Part shown: positions 63,755-64,000 of the stretch, piece by piece
Layout of the letters: every line of letters begins with the position of its first letter
Numbering within the stretch: position 1 is the first letter of the stretch
Assembly: GCA_016765495.1 (NCBI GenBank)
Contig: JAESPV010000025.1
Location: 79,021 to 143,020, forward strand
Direction of reading: 5' to 3'
Source: Desulfocapsa sp.
GTDB taxonomy: Bacteria > Desulfobacterota > Desulfobulbia > Desulfobulbales > Desulfocapsaceae
Length of the DNA: 64,000 nt
Program-made: the position numbers and the translations under genes
The notes under the pieces: generated by a model
Told to the model about the DNA's origin: nothing
Databases searched by the model: none
Seen by the model: only the letters and a program-made list of their open reading frames with translations

Positions 63755-64000
63755 GAAATGAATAGCAACAAACCTTAAAAAACTGTGAATTACAGTGTTT
63801 TTCCTTCAGTTTCTTCTTGGATATTGACATCCACGCCATTGCTAGATATATTTCACCTCCTGATAGTATTTAGACACTGCATGTACTAATTGACAACTTT
63901 TCCAGTAACTACTCACTGGGAAACGAAATAGTTTCAAAAAAACTCTTACGTTGTAACTGTTTACAGAGCGCCGGATATTTTACGATTTGCCCCCTGTAAG
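63755..64000. other. Unassigned DNA at the right edge
   Basis: No gene is recognised. On the minus strand a perfect AGGAGGTGA lies at about 63859-63851, but the first ATG is 15 nt beyond it and opens only a 36-codon frame. A plus-strand TTGACA is present near 63892 without a clear -10. Confidence 0.4.

Noticed and set aside
63729-63839. Small minus-strand ORF (MAWMSISKKKL...) near the right edge
   Set aside because: The perfect Shine-Dalgarno is 15 nt from the ATG, too far, and the 36-codon product has no recognisable features.
1-64000. tRNA or rRNA genes
   Set aside because: I looked for T-loop-like GTTCGA contexts and conserved rRNA segments; hits fall inside coding genes and lack cloverleaf arms.

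Overview
The window looks like a chromosomal segment of a Gram-negative, moderately A+T-rich bacterium, most likely a Desulfobacterota (deltaproteobacterial) sulfate reducer of the Desulfobulbales type. This is inferred from the mix of families (ADP-forming acetyl-CoA synthetase, YcaO-TPR, DUF166, SPL-family radical SAM, DUF2232 between rpsR and rplI, lptE after leuS, heptose-LPS genes) and not from a marker gene. No rRNA, tRNA or CRISPR array was recognised.

Layout. 1-5.6 kb: envelope genes on the minus strand (an alpha/beta-hydrolase lipoprotein cut by the window edge, an MscS-like protein, a YcgJ/META-type secreted protein, a small membrane protein, an outer-membrane barrel) mixed with decayed reading frames. 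5.6-10.4 kb: a four-gene export operon (TolC, HlyD, two ABC-2 permeases) without an ATPase. 10.5-13.8 kb: a TIGR01777 epimerase and a MACPF pore-forming-type protein in gene-poor DNA. 13.8-21.5 kb: gmhB-waaF (LPS heptose), a YcaO-TPR protein, tsaE, a REC-PAS-histidine kinase and a YejA-like binding protein. 21.6-23.5 kb: leuCD. 23.6-32.4 kb: cbpA-type dnaJ, ssb, SPL radical SAM, a glycosyltransferase, rng, an M23 peptidase, a zinc-ribbon protein and an LptF/LptG permease. 32.6-34.7 kb: an IS element beside a broken integron-integrase-like gene. 34.7-43.4 kb: DUF166, nnr, a degenerate CheB-like protein, then nadD-proA-proB-obgE-rpmA-rplU. 43.7-51.4 kb: mazG, rpsF-rpsR-DUF2232-rplI, dnaB, leuS, lptE. 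51.5-54.7 kb: transketolase and a dus gene. 54.8-60.5 kb: an acetyl-CoA cluster resembling the Bacillus acu system. 60.7-64 kb: a CaCA-type membrane protein, then leuA behind a leucine attenuator.

How parts work together. LPS assembly is spread over gmhB/waaF, lptF/G and lptE. Leucine synthesis is split into leuCD and leuA, and leuA has a readable leader peptide with clustered Leu codons followed by an intrinsic terminator. The 54.8-60.5 kb cluster joins acetyl-CoA/acetate enzymes with an acetyltransferase domain, an AcuB-like CBS protein and an AcuC-like deacetylase, which suggests acetylation control of acetate metabolism.

The least explained structure is a dispersed intergenic repeat family. 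At least six copies share a palindromic core (TGCCCTGCGGGCA plus AGAAG). Several also have a heptamer array of variable length and a distal GGAAATTTCCCACAGA-like box.
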